Source: Pochonia chlamydosporia 170 (Eukaryota; Ascomycota; Sordariomycetes; Hypocreales; Clavicipitaceae). Taken from it: 64,000 nucleotides of DNA. Position numbers and translations under genes: made by a program. Shown here piece by piece: positions 12,226-23,073 of the stretch (position 1 is its first letter; each line of letters starts with the position of its first letter). The notes below the pieces were generated by a model. It was given only the letters and a program-made list of their open reading frames with translations, did no database searches and was not told where the DNA came from. The stretch is from NCBI RefSeq assembly GCF_001653235.2, contig NC_035790.1, positions 930,001 through 994,000 on the forward strand, given 5' to 3'.

Positions 12226-15225
12226 ATGGATGTTGCCAAGTCTCGCCTCAAGACTGCAAGCAACGGCTCACTTCACAGCACATACACGTCGTACGGTTCC
12301 CATTATCCCTCGTCAACCACGCCTCGAGGGCAGATTCCTCCTCGGAGACGGGCACTGCGGAATGTCAATCCAAATTCGATACTACCGCCCTCTCCTGGGC
12401 CACTGGCAAGCATGCTCAAGACAACCACCGAAACAGGAGATAATAGCGTCTTCTCCATTCAGCCATCGGCGACTCCCACAGCTTACCACCAGCTTCCCAG
12501 ATCGAGGCTGGACATGTTTGATGGAACAACTCCTCCAAGGTATACGCCCAGGAAAGGTGACAACTTCTACTACACCGATGATCACAGACAATTTCGCTCT
12601 TATAGAGATACCACTTCTGAGATCATCTCGCTTTATGGGTATGACAATCAAGCTTTCTACATGACCCCTGGCTCTCCAATGTTGGATGACAACAGTCATC
12701 GATCGTACTCCATTACAACCAACGGCTCCCGCAAACTTCCATCCCAAAAATCTTCTGGCACTTTGCAGAGCCATTCCAGTGGCAGTGGGCTGCTACGACC
12801 ACGTTCTCCATTTCCATATCCAACACGGCTCAAGAGGCCAGGGGTGCGGCCTGCATCTCCTGCTTTGGCTGAAAATGGCTGCATCGACTACAGCAGAATG
12901 ATTGAACTTGACCATGTTTCACAGGTGCGAGATGAGACACACATTGGTGAAACGCTTTCGAAATTTGTTCACTGACACTACCTACAGAGAACGGTTCATG
13001 GGTCCTACAGGGCAGCATATAACAACTGGCCAAGAAGACAGCCACCACTGTCTCTGCGGCCAGATTACAATCGATCTACGGCTTCGCTGCCGTCAAGAGC
13101 ATCTCCGGGACCCTTCTATCTCGCAAAGGTCTCGCAAAGGTCTCGGACACCAAGCTCCTCACACTCAGCCACAAGCCGACATGGACGATTTGAACGCCAT
13201 GCCCGAATCACCAATGACCGAAGTGGAAGATCTCCCAGTTTGACATCTATTGTTGACATGTACCGGAGACCGAGTACTGCGAAGGGCACCAGACCACCGC
13301 CACAGATGGCTGGTTCCTTTTACTACGACTACAGCGAGGATTTTGATAAGCCGGTTGTCCCGCAACACGATGTCAAGGATCAGGTTTTGGTAGAATCGCC
13401 GCAGCTTCTGGCGGACAGTGGCCAAAACGGTGGTGAGCATGTCGTAAAACCAAAAGACAGTCACCGTCTTTCCAATCACGAGGATGGCGTCGAGATTGCT
13501 CACCCTCTCCGTTTACCGAATCCCGATTACGGTGCTGCCAATAGCGAAGGACTAGACCCAGAGCATAAGCCGGAAGAAGACACAACGAAGTCAAGCGAGG
13601 CAAACGATACTGAGCTTAGCAACCTGATTGCTTCTGAACGTGTGTTCGGGTCAGCTTCGCCAGATTCCGAGCCACCAAAGGATGTTGTTGAACTTCCAGC
13701 AACAAATGAGCCTGAAATTCTATGTATAAACCAGACAGAACCTTCCGATTCTTCGGGGTACCAACCCCCAGGTAGAGCAGTGGAGAATCCCGAGTCTGAT
13801 TGTCATGTCGGAACGTCGAGTCGTCGATCCGGATCAGGCCTTGCTCGTTGCACACTTGACCCAACCCTCCCTGACTTTGCGTCCATATTCTCTGCATTCA
13901 ACCAGCTTGGCAAGTCTCCATGCTTCAAGGCTGCGGAAATCTCTGCCTCGCGGATCCCGGGCCACAGCGATACTGACAGTATTGCTTCTTTAGGCTACAA
14001 TGTCAGCCATCAAAGACATCGTCGAAATGTAGCCGCTGTGAGGGTCAGTACTACAAGTTTACACGATGAGTGTGGTCATCTCCAGGATGATTCTACACAG
14101 AAACACGAACTGGACATTTTGTCACCAGAGCCTATATCTCCCGCCCGTGGGCTCAAGGTGAAGAATAGCATTCCACAGCTAATGAAAGCTCTCCCACCAC
14201 TGCCATCGGGAATAATGGATACGCAAAGTCAGGACCAGCAACAGTTTGAACGCGAGGTCGATCAGTTCAGTGACCAGGGGCAACAGGACCGCTCTGGGTT
14301 GCAGGATGAGGCCCAAGGCAGCGAAGCCGCTCACGAAACTAATTTGACAACACAAGAGCAGAAACAGGCACCACCGGAGAAGCAAGTCAGCCCTCCCAAG
14401 TTCAAAGTTCGAGTTAAGGCGTCGTATTCGCCTCTTATTGGCAGTGATAGCTTCAAGAATGCAGAGATGCGAGGTCGCAAACCCAACGAACCGCAATACC
14501 CAATTGCACAGGCAAAGCCAAGACTCAAACTCAAACTTTCGAGAAGCCAGATTGGCCAAGGCAGGCAAGGCACAGGACAGCCGTTTTCCAAACTCAATCG
14601 GCTAAAACAGTGCAATTCATTGGCAGATCTGGTGCTGTACACAAATGCCAAGCCAAGGGCCGGCCAACTTCTCGGAGACGAGGACAATGCTAGGGACGAC
14701 TCACAGTCTGATAGGCATGTTCAAAGTACCGCAAACGCACAGGGTGTAGAAAACAACAATGGTGACAATTCACCACAGCCATCTGACCCTTTCAATATAC
14801 CATATCCCTGCTCACCAAGGGACGAAGTGGGCAACAAGCGGTCTCTCTCATCGTCGAACAAAGACACCCTGGTTCAGAGACCCAGTTGCAGTTCTGATAC
14901 AAGCCCTTGTCGAGAAAATGGGTTGCGCAAAAAAATGTCCATATTTCGGTTGCGAATCGCCGAGTCCTTTACCGCGAATCCTTCGAAGAAATGCAAGAAG
15001 AGCCAGCAATTGGTGCACAGTGATAGTCATATTTCAATCGATATGACAACTAAAGGGTCTGAGACTAATTTTAATAACATTGATAACAATTCGCCACGAT
15101 ACAGTAGCAATACTAGGTCCGATTGGATGACAAACCGTGTCAGGCGGTGGGCTTTGGACGCCAAAAGAGCATTGAGGTCATATGTGCGGCGGACTTTGGA
15201 TCGATCATCACGATGGAGTGAATAA
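12226..15225 (+). CDS. Hypothetical long disordered protein, two exons
   Basis: Exons 12226-12924 and 12988-15225, with a 63-nt intron GTGCGA...CTACAG at phase 0. The total is 2937 nt, 978 aa. ATG 12226 is chosen because the frame upstream of it reads as leader sequence and its context is good (ACCATGG). No known domain. The protein is rich in Ser, Pro, Gln and Asp, with short conserved-looking islands: FYYDYSEDFDKP soon after exon 2 begins, KLNRLKQCNSLADLVLYTN, a basic stretch LRKKMSIFRLRIAESF, and a basic C-terminus with NRVRRWALDAKRALRSYVRR. The order suggests a scaffold or regulatory protein, but function is unknown. An 11-bp tandem duplication lies inside exon 2 (13119-13140). Joining the two frames at this intron is well supported by continued protein-like sequence. 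Confidence 0.8.
13119..13140 (+). repeat. 11-bp tandem duplication inside a coding exon
   Basis: TCTCGCAAAGG occurs twice in direct tandem and is followed by TCTCGG. The unit is not a multiple of three, so gain or loss of one copy would shift the reading frame of the 978-aa protein. Confidence 0.85.
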
Positions 15226-15699
15226 GGGTAACGGCAGTCTGGTTGGAGTCTTGAATGATTGAGACTTGCAGTTGGTTAACGCCTCGAATTATGTTCGGTA
15301 TATATTAGTATGGCGGCGATTGGGCTTGGGACTGGCTGCCAGCAGTCGCTCCGACATGGCATTGCATGACTAGGACTTGAAGAGTCGACATTAAGACTCG
15401 CCGCAGCACCAGCATCTTATTTCTTGTTAATTCTCCATGGCGGTCAATATATATGTTCTTTTAATGGCGTTGCCGTTGCGATGTTTGAAGTGCGTCGATG
15501 AGACCGTTGTACTGTGGAGTGCGGCGGAAGCGGAAGTCCGCCGCCATGAACGGTCAGCCACACACAACATGCTGATCACCAGTAGACAACCAAACCCATG
15601 GACATGAGGTTCTGTATAAATAAGAAGATGTGGAGTCTTAGAAAGTTGGAGTATTATGATTCCAAGATCACCAGAGCTCTGTTCTAGTGGAATAGAAAA
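15226..15699. other. Intergenic region with promoter of the DUF1445 gene
   Basis: 474 bp between two plus-strand genes. Holds the 3' end of the upstream gene and a TATA element at 15615-15622. No other gene seen. Confidence 0.5.
15615..15622 (+). promoter_or_regulatory. TATA box of the DUF1445 gene
   Basis: TATAAATA lies 78-85 nt upstream of the ATG at 15700, a usual fungal TATA-to-ATG distance. Suggests a regulated promoter. Confidence 0.5.
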
Positions 15700-16596
15700 A
15701 TGACGATTGAAACTATGCAAAACTCCGTTTCAAAAACCGGCTTGGATGCCCGTTTGGCAGCACGACACAACAAGCACACAACTCCAACAGCAGGCATATC
15801 ACCTGGCTACATTCAGGCAAACATGATCGTCCTACCGTCTCGTTATGCCGCCGATTTCCGTAACCTATGTGCAAGAAATCCAGTTCCCTGCCCTCTCATC
15901 GCTGAGTCATCCTCCACTGGGTCGTTCTCCTCTATCAAGACTTGTATCAAAGGTCTTGAAGATAGAGGCGTTGTTTCGACAGAGTGCGATTTACGAACGG
16001 ACTTGGCTCGCTACATGGTCTACAAGAATTCAAAGCTCGTCGCGTCCCATGTCCAGGATGTTATTGAGCAGTGGACCGAGGACCACGTCGCCTTTCTAAT
16101 AGGCTGTTCTTATAGCTTTGAAACGGAGCTCATACGCGCGGGACTGCCGCCACAGCATATCCTGCTGGGAAGGAATGTGTCCATGTATAGGACGACGACG
16201 CGTCTATGTCCGGCGGGCGTGTTTGTTGGAGGGACGTATGTTGTCTCTATGAGGATGTATAAGAGGAGTCAGATTGGGAGGGTTAGAGAGGTGACGAGTA
16301 GGTTTGGCGTGACGCATGGAGAGCCGGTGGATTGGGGGTGGGAGGCGGTTGGGAGGTTGGGGATAAGGGATTTGGGGGAGCCGGAATGGGGTGATGCGCC
16401 GGTTTTGAAGGGTGGTTTTGCGGTTGATGATGGGGATAGGGAGGACGAGGAGGAGGTTCCTGTGTTTTGGGGATGTGGTGTCACGCCGCAGGATGCGGTT
16501 ATGAGGGCTGGTTTGGAGGGAGTTGTGTTGGCGCATGCGCCGGGGTATATGTTGGTTTTGGATGTGAAGGATGAGGATATTTTGGATGTGTTGTGA
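15700..16596 (+). CDS. DUF1445 / YcsI family putative hydro-lyase (D-glutamate cyclase-like)
   Basis: 298 aa, no intron. It matches the bacterial YcsI/UPF0317 family across its length. Near the N-terminus is PTAGISPGYIQANMIVLP, then LCARNPVPCPLI, DLRTDLARYMVYK, AFLIGCSYSFETELIRAG, GRNVSMYRTT, and near the C-terminus PVFWGCGVTPQDAVMRAG followed by LAHAPGYMLVLDV. The family is annotated as putative hydro-lyases; the DUF1445 fold is shared with D-glutamate cyclases, so the substrate here is unknown. Probably a soluble cytosolic enzyme: no signal peptide or membrane segment. The lack of introns and the bacterial-type sequence suggest old transfer from bacteria (inference). The coding strand changes from C-rich to strongly G-rich at about 16250. 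The neighbouring Zn2Cys6 factor gene downstream could regulate it, but this is only positional. Confidence 0.88.
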   Translation: MTIETMQNSVSKTGLDARLAARHNKHTTPTAGISPGYIQANMIVLPSRYAADFRNLCARNPVPCPLIAESSSTGSFSSIKTCIKGLEDRGVVSTECDLRTDLARYMVYKNSKLVASHVQDVIEQWTEDHVAFLIGCSYSFETELIRAGLPPQHILLGRNVSMYRTTTRLCPAGVFVGGTYVVSMRMYKRSQIGRVREVTSRFGVTHGEPVDWGWEAVGRLGIRDLGEPEWGDAPVLKGGFAVDDGDREDEEEVPVFWGCGVTPQDAVMRAGLEGVVLAHAPGYMLVLDVKDEDILDVL

Positions 16597-17187
16597 TGAT
16601 TGATGGTGTTTGGAGTTGAGTGGTGTTGTGTGGTGTGTGGGTTGGAGTGTTTGGGTGAGGGGTGTTTTTTCTAGTTTGCAGATAATGGAATGGGATTGTG
16701 TAGCAGACTTGAATTCTGCTGTTTGCTGAGTCGTATATAATATTCTGGTGTTTTGTTAATTGCAGGAGTGACGTTGTGAGAATTTGGGAGGATCGCCTAG
16801 CATCCATCGTGAAGAGGTTGTTGGGTGTGGGGAACCGGAGAGTGCGATGCCGGCACATGTAGCCAGAATGAGTTGGAGCGGCTGGGACCCTGTTCCTTGC
16901 TAACCACGACGAGCAACAGAAGCTGAACGGCCGCAACGAGACCACGACGCGGAGCCTTGTTACCTCACAAGACTGACCAGACGTTATATTTCCAAGTCTC
17001 CAGTCGCCTATTGTGAGCTGTTGTAGGCAGATGTACTGAGCGCACATGGCGCTCTGACTTCACCAGACCGTTGTTGATTTGAGTCGGGCTGTAGGGTGGG
17101 TGGCTACTTCCTCTCATCAGGTCCCCTCTCGACACATCTTGTGCAACCACCGATCTAGAGTCGACCTGGTGGTTTCCGCCGTTGAAC
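16597..17187. other. Intergenic region between DUF1445 gene and Zn2Cys6 factor
   Basis: 591 bp. The first ~80 bp continue the G/T-rich, C-poor strand composition of the upstream gene end. The remainder probably holds a poly(A) site and the promoter of the factor gene. No gene seen. Confidence 0.45.
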
Positions 17188-19458
17188 ATGGAGGCAACAC
17201 CTATAGGAGAATCAATCAAGACATCGTAAGCTATCCGTAGCTGGTGCTGCACATGTAGCAAGCTAACTTGGGTTAGGTGTGAACGATGTCGACGTCGAAA
17301 GGTATGTGGCGGGGTCATTGTACCACAACATAAAATGCTAACAAGATATGCAGATCAAGTGTGATCGTAAAAGACCCTGCTCGCGATGTGTCAAAGCAGG
17401 AACAGAATGTATTTTACAAGGAACTGGCGAAAAGCAGAGGTACCATATTTCCCCCTGGTTCCTTCAAGCTGCTCAGGTGGTTTGCTGACCAAGGTCCAGG
17501 CCCGTCTCCAAAAGCTATGTGCACGCTTTAGAGGGACAAATTAGTGCCCTGGAGCAGGTTATTCGCAAGTTGGCTATTGCGGATAACGCAGAAAGAGATG
17601 AGATTCTGTCGGAACTGCCTCTGACGACGGCACCGGACAACGGTGGACTAGATGAACAGCCTCAGCCAGACGTCGCGGCTAATCATGATGTTGCAGCTGC
17701 GCGTGTACGTGCCGGGCAGTTAAGACGTCCGCGAGACGGCAATGCGACACAGTTCTTTGGCGGAACTAGTTCACTTCATATTCACTTCTCAAGGGACGAA
17801 TCGCAGATGACATCTCCTCCCTCGGGAAATGAGGACGGTACAATGGCACCAGCTGACAGCCAGTTTGTTTTGGGAATAGCAGCAACAACAACCACAACAG
17901 GGTTCACGCCTGAAGAGTCAAGCCCTAGTAGTGGGTGCTTTCAATATGCGCCTCATGATGAAACGTCTCAAATGTTGATGGCCGCCTTTTTCAAGGAACA
18001 GTACCAGTACAACATGGTGGTTTACCGCGAATACTTTTTACGAGACTACGACATTGGCTCTGGGAGATATTACTCAGATTTGCTCCTATACTCGATGTGC
18101 TCGCTCTCAGCCCTCCTGTACGACGACTTTTTCAAATTATCTGACGTATTTTCTGGTCAAGCCCAAGCACTGCTTTTTGGGACCTTGGATAAACCTGACC
18201 TTACCACGCTCCAAGCGCTTATCCTGCTTGGGCATCGAGAGATTGCTGTAGGGCAAGCGTCTAAAGGGTGGCTCTTTTGTGGTATGGCTTTTCGACTCGC
18301 TCACGAGATGGGTTTGCACCTTGATCCGAGTAACTGGGATGGCTCCACGGGATCATCAAGGGAGAGAGAGATCCTCCGTAGGGTCTACTGGGGAATCTTC
18401 ATAGCCGATAAGCAGTTGAGTCTGTACTTTGGTCGACCTCCAGCTCTCTACCCCAGCGAATCAGACGTACGGAATACAATCCGGATGCAATATCCTCCGG
18501 ACTGGCAAAACCTGTTCGAGACGTATATTTGCAACAATGCGACGGTGTCAGAGTACGAGAACGGCGTTGCGCTAGTGGGCTCTTTCATATATCAAGCAGA
18601 ACTGTCCAAAATTATCCACGTCATGATTACGGATCTCTTTGAAAACCGGCGAGGCGATGTCGATCCTGCGATTGCAGCGGCCAAATCTCGCAAGATTCAT
18701 CTGTCTCTAACGAAATGGCTGGCGAGTCTTCCGGGTACACTGCATTGGAATCAATGGACAGTTGGCCAAGTGCCATCGCCGGTGCTACACTTGCAGTGAG
18801 TTTACACCCCCTTCTTTTGTAGGAAGTAGTCCCTTAGACCAGGGTGTTAACACCAGAAAGCTTGTTGTTTCACACAGTCATGATTATTCTCCATCGACCG
18901 CCGTCAAACATGTTCGAGAAGCCCGGGATCTCTGAAAGCGAAGACGTCGAAATTTGTTACGAGTCATTACAAGCCATATTGCGCCTCATGCGAAGTTATT
19001 CGCGTTTCTATCGGTACAGATCTCTTCCTCTGGACTTTGTACAAACGCTTTCCACGGCTGCAGGAGCTGTTATGATGAAGCGGTTCTTCCAAAAGTCCTC
19101 ATGGGATGATCCTGACATAGAACGGTCGCTGTCGCTGTTGACGGAGGCCATGGATGACATACAAAATACTTGGCCATGTGTCAAGGAGATTCGTGATTGC
19201 GTTACTGTGGCAAGACAACGACGCGAGACAACTGTGCCACCATCTGTGCCTCTGAATGCGCCGGATTTGATGAATGGGCTGGAGCTTGGTAGTGCTGACG
19301 CCACGAATGACTTTATGACCAGCTTTGAAGACGACCTCGGCACATTGATCACAGACGAATTTCTGAGTGCTCAACTCCAAGTCCAGGATGGGAGTGCATT
19401 CGATCTGGAGCCGTTTGACTTTAACAACCCGCCAGGGAGAATAGATTCCCGGCAATGA
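17188..19458 (+). CDS. Zn2Cys6 transcription factor with fungal-specific TF domain, five exons
   Basis: Exons 17188-17225, 17277-17301, 17354-17439, 17500-18795, 18843-19458; introns of 51, 52, 60 and 47 nt. The sum is 2061 nt, 686 aa. The binuclear zinc cluster has Cys at 14, 17, 24, 30, 33 and 40 (spacing C-x2-C-x6-C-x5-C-x2-C-x6-C) and is split by introns 1-3: exon 2 is only 25 nt and codes CERCRRRK. A short coiled coil follows (HALEGQISALEQVIRKLAI). The fungal-specific TF middle domain covers roughly residues 220-470, with LTTLQALILLGHREIAVGQASKGW, LAHEMGLHLD, LRRVYWGIFIADKQLSLYFGRP, then LLFHTVMIILHRPP. It resembles NirA-type factors. The fourth intron is short (47 nt), chosen because it restores the domain. 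DNA target and pathway unknown. Confidence 0.88.
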
Positions 19459-22083
19459 AATTCCCCTTGGGATGGAATTCCGTCGCGAGGAGCCTCAAGG
19501 GGAAAAGCAACGTAACCATACAAAATACGCTTGGGTCGTGGCGAATGGATGAGCATGAGCCAGACAAACTCCCAATATGGTGAGAGTTTGGGATGGGAAA
19601 CTACCAGTCTTGGCGCCTATCAGATTGTGCGAGCCGAGGTGTCGGGGTGGAGAATATTAAAAACCTGGGCGCCACAGGCTGGTCTGAATGTGCGCGGGTT
19701 TCGGTCAAGTTTGAGTCCGCCTGATGCAAAACTGTGCACACGGCATTGGAGGACAAAAACGTCAATCACGAAGAATTCCACAGTGCGTCATCTGCAGAAA
19801 CTCTTGCATTGGGCGTTGGGTTCGTCTCACGTCCCGATTTCAGATAGCTGGACGCACGACTTTTGTGACATTTACTGGTCTCGCTTGTTGGATGCATTCC
19901 CATATATACGTACTAGCAGGGAGTCCTGTCGGTTTCTCAGTTCCCATTCTCATAGAGTATGAGGCATGCGGACACGGCCGAAGACAGGCGCAACGTCATC
20001 CAACGGCCTGGATCGGTGGTGTTGTTGTTGTGGTTGGACATATGCAGGGATCGGGCAACGGAGCAGATTCGGCACCGCTTAATGAGCAGCCACCGCCGCA
20101 ACACACAGACGGGACAGGTGAAATGGACCGCGCAAGTCACGAACCAACGGGTCGAAGCAGTTAAGTGGCGTCCTGACGCGGGGCCGCAGATTCAGTTTGA
20201 CATGGGCATGGTTCCGGGACTAGGTAGCGTTGCCTGCCAGAGCCAGAGCAGAACGAAGAAACTACCATTTTAAGCCGGTCAACTGCTCCGTGCTATAACC
20301 AGGAAGCATGGGCATGCACAAAAAGAATGGGGGGCCGGACTGGATGGGCCAGGATCAAGACATGTCGGACGTGTTGGGACAGGGAAAGGTAGCCGTTACA
20401 ACCCAAGCCACCCAATGGAAACCCCCTTGACATTGTCGAATTGTCAAATAGATCTGCACCCTTTACCCACGACCATCCTTTTGATTGCGGCTCACGGGAA
20501 GCATTGGACAACGGAGGTTGTTCCACTGCACGCACGAACGAACGCAAGCAAGCACGCCAACCACGCCAAGGAGATATGAAGGGAAAAGCATGAGACATGA
20601 GGGAGGGAGGTACGGTGGAGCGAGTGTCCATGTGCAGCCAGCCAAGAAGTGTGTTTTGATGGAGGCTTGTGGATATATGGGATGGATGATGGATGGAGAT
20701 GGAGCATGCTGCCAGCGATGGTGGGAGACCGACCCGCTGTTCTGCTGCTTGTTCCTGGACTTTCTTCAAACTTATCCCACACTGATGCCACCTTTTAGGC
20801 AAATTGAACGTTTCTCCAGCACGCGCCAATATCTTGGCATTCAGCATTTTGACGAGGTGGATGGTCACTGTTTGACTGATTGACTGCTTTGTCAGGGGGG
20901 GCTGAAGCGCCATGCTTGCGTGGCTCTCACAGACGAGCCAGACTGAGCGAAGTATGTACAAGTACAAAACAAAGAGCGGAAAGTGTTGGCGCAGATCTTG
21001 TCTCCTGACCTACCTGGTAGACACAAAAAATGAGACGGCCATGTATGGAGTAAAGGAGGTACCTTTGGTGTTGCTGGGCACCGTCTTGCGCGGGTATCCC
21101 ATGGCCGACGCCGACGGTATTGTCTTGCGAGCCGATGGATTGACTTTGCGGTGACATAACAGTACATGGGACAGGACACATACAGTCATGTTGCGCTGCG
21201 ACGGACGGACTTTAGAGTCTGGTGTCAATGCCTATCTGTACTTATTAAGTACGGAGCACAGTATGCAGCCATACCTTTGAAGGGATTTTCGTGGGGAGGG
21301 AGCCGATGACGACGAGAGGCTCTAAATAAAATGGATTGACAATATGCCAAGCTTGCTTGATAATAACTAACATGCCCACCCCAGATGAGGATTTGCTATC
21401 AAACCAGGCAATACCAAGACTCCGTCTTTTCCACTTTCCAACGGCAACATCCTTCCCTTGCGATTCCCCGGCGCTTTGACCCGTGACTGTGCGACCAAAC
21501 CAAGCATCTCAAGGCATTCTCCAGTTTCCGCCGGCGTTTTGTTGGTCTGCCACTTGCGAGCCAGGTGCCAACACGAACTTTGAAGATTCAACTTCTGTTG
21601 GGCGGTTTTTGTTTTCCAGCCGAGCCATTCAAGTTTTCTTCTGGACTGCTGTTGGCTTTCATGCAGTTTCTCTTTAGAACTCGATCGATGCCAAGCTCCG
21701 TCTGACCGAACACAAAGATCCAGTCATCTTATGCTCAGATCGTGTAGGGCCAGGCGATTTGGGAGATTTTAACCTGGCAGGAGCAGCCAACCTTGCTTCC
21801 CGCCGCTCAACTTGGCCACCCCGAACTTCATTCACCTTTTCTGGCTCTTCTCTCGACCTGTTTTCTTTCTTTCTTACCCAAGCCGCCCTGCAATATTTTC
21901 TTGCACACGATATTTTTGCGACTCATCATCCACCTTGCAAAATCCCGTTGTCGTGTCTGGTCTTGGACTGCGCTTGCGTGTGCGTCGAAATAGGCATAGA
22001 CATAGGCATAGATTCGCGGTTGTCGCACAAACCACGTCCGACGTCACATTTGGCGTGGGTGCGTCCAGAAACAAGTCGCCGAA
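19459..22083. other. Gene-poor region and leader of the GT32 gene
   Basis: 2.6 kb with several short open frames on both strands but none with protein-like character or recognisable similarity. A pyrimidine-rich tract at about 21825-21900 and a short ATAGGCATAGAC-type repeat at about 21990-22012 precede the GT32 start, as in many fungal 5' UTRs. One GTACGGAG motif lies near 21249. Confidence 0.45.
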
Positions 22084-23073
22084 ATGCGAATGCACAGCCC
22101 CCCTCGATCATCATCCACAACGAGATCTCGGCCGATATTTTGGGTAATTCCCGTAATAATCTTTATTACCGTATTACTCTTCCAGGACGTCATTTACCAA
22201 ACATGGGCTCTGATATCGCTGAATATGCACTGGCGTGCCAACGCTGCTGATTTTATCCTTTCTGCTGAGCACGACAATTTTGACGTTACTTTTGCGAATT
22301 ACACCCACGATCAACTTACCGCAGGCGATGGCTATGAGGATATTGTTCCACCCGTGCTGCACCACATTGCCCTGGGCACCAAGAGAGAGGAATGGCGGCC
22401 GCAGTGGGAGGAGGCATTGCAGAGCTGTGTCGATTTGCATCCCGGCTGGCAGACACGACTTTGGACAGATGACGATGCCGCTCCCTTTATCGAGGATAAG
22501 TTTCCCGAGCTCAAGGAGATGTGGGATAACTATCCCTTCCCGATTGAGCGCATTGACGCCCTGCGATACATGATTTTGTACGAACACGGAGGAGCTATTC
22601 TCGACTTGGACGTGCGATGCAGACAAGCCTTGGGACCTCTTCGACGATTTGGCTTTGTCGCGCCAGAGGCTCACCCGACGGGCTTTTCCATTAGTTTTCT
22701 CATGGCCGGCCGACATAACCCGTTTATTGGCACCATTCTCGACAACCTGCCGGCCTTTAACAAGCGGTGGTTTGGGCTTCCTTATGCGGCTGTCATGTTC
22801 AGCACCGGCGGTCATTTTGCCTCCGTACTGCACACGCTGCAGGCAAACCGAAAAGATTACAAGATCCTCCCCGGTCCTCTTCACAGCCTCAATGGCAGAG
22901 TGGTCACGCCTCTTTTCGAACACCTGGGTAGTTCTTCGTGGCACTCGTATGATGCGCAACTCATCACCATGCTCGGCAACGCGCATCTGATGCCCATTTT
23001 CTTTGGTGTAGGCATTGCGCTGGCGTTGTTTGTCAGGAGACGCATGATTATTAGGCGCTTACGGTTATCATGA
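22084..23073 (+). CDS. GT32 family glycosyltransferase, SUR1/CSH1-like
   Basis: 329 aa, single exon. Predicted type II membrane enzyme of the secretory pathway: an N-terminal membrane segment (about residues 18-36, FWVIPVIIFITVLLF) and a C-terminal one (about 305-322, MPIFFGVGIALALFV). The lumenal part has the Gly_transf_sug signature: VPPVLHHIALG, PGWQTRLWTDDDA, FPIERIDALRYMILYEHGG, and the metal-binding DxD in ILDLDVRC (about residue 175). Two membrane anchors plus this domain are typical of catalytic subunits of mannosyl-inositol-phosphoceramide synthase, so a role in sphingolipid mannosylation is the best guess. It is a little shorter than yeast SUR1. OCH1-like or other GT32 activity cannot be excluded. 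The ATG at 22084 is the first of the frame. Confidence 0.82.
   Translation: MRMHSPPRSSSTTRSRPIFWVIPVIIFITVLLFQDVIYQTWALISLNMHWRANAADFILSAEHDNFDVTFANYTHDQLTAGDGYEDIVPPVLHHIALGTKREEWRPQWEEALQSCVDLHPGWQTRLWTDDDAAPFIEDKFPELKEMWDNYPFPIERIDALRYMILYEHGGAILDLDVRCRQALGPLRRFGFVAPEAHPTGFSISFLMAGRHNPFIGTILDNLPAFNKRWFGLPYAAVMFSTGGHFASVLHTLQANRKDYKILPGPLHSLNGRVVTPLFEHLGSSSWHSYDAQLITMLGNAHLMPIFFGVGIALALFVRRRMIIRRLRLS

Noticed and set aside
22174..22986. 270-codon minus-strand frame inside the GT32 gene
   Set aside because: Antisense shadow of a well-recognised coding region.
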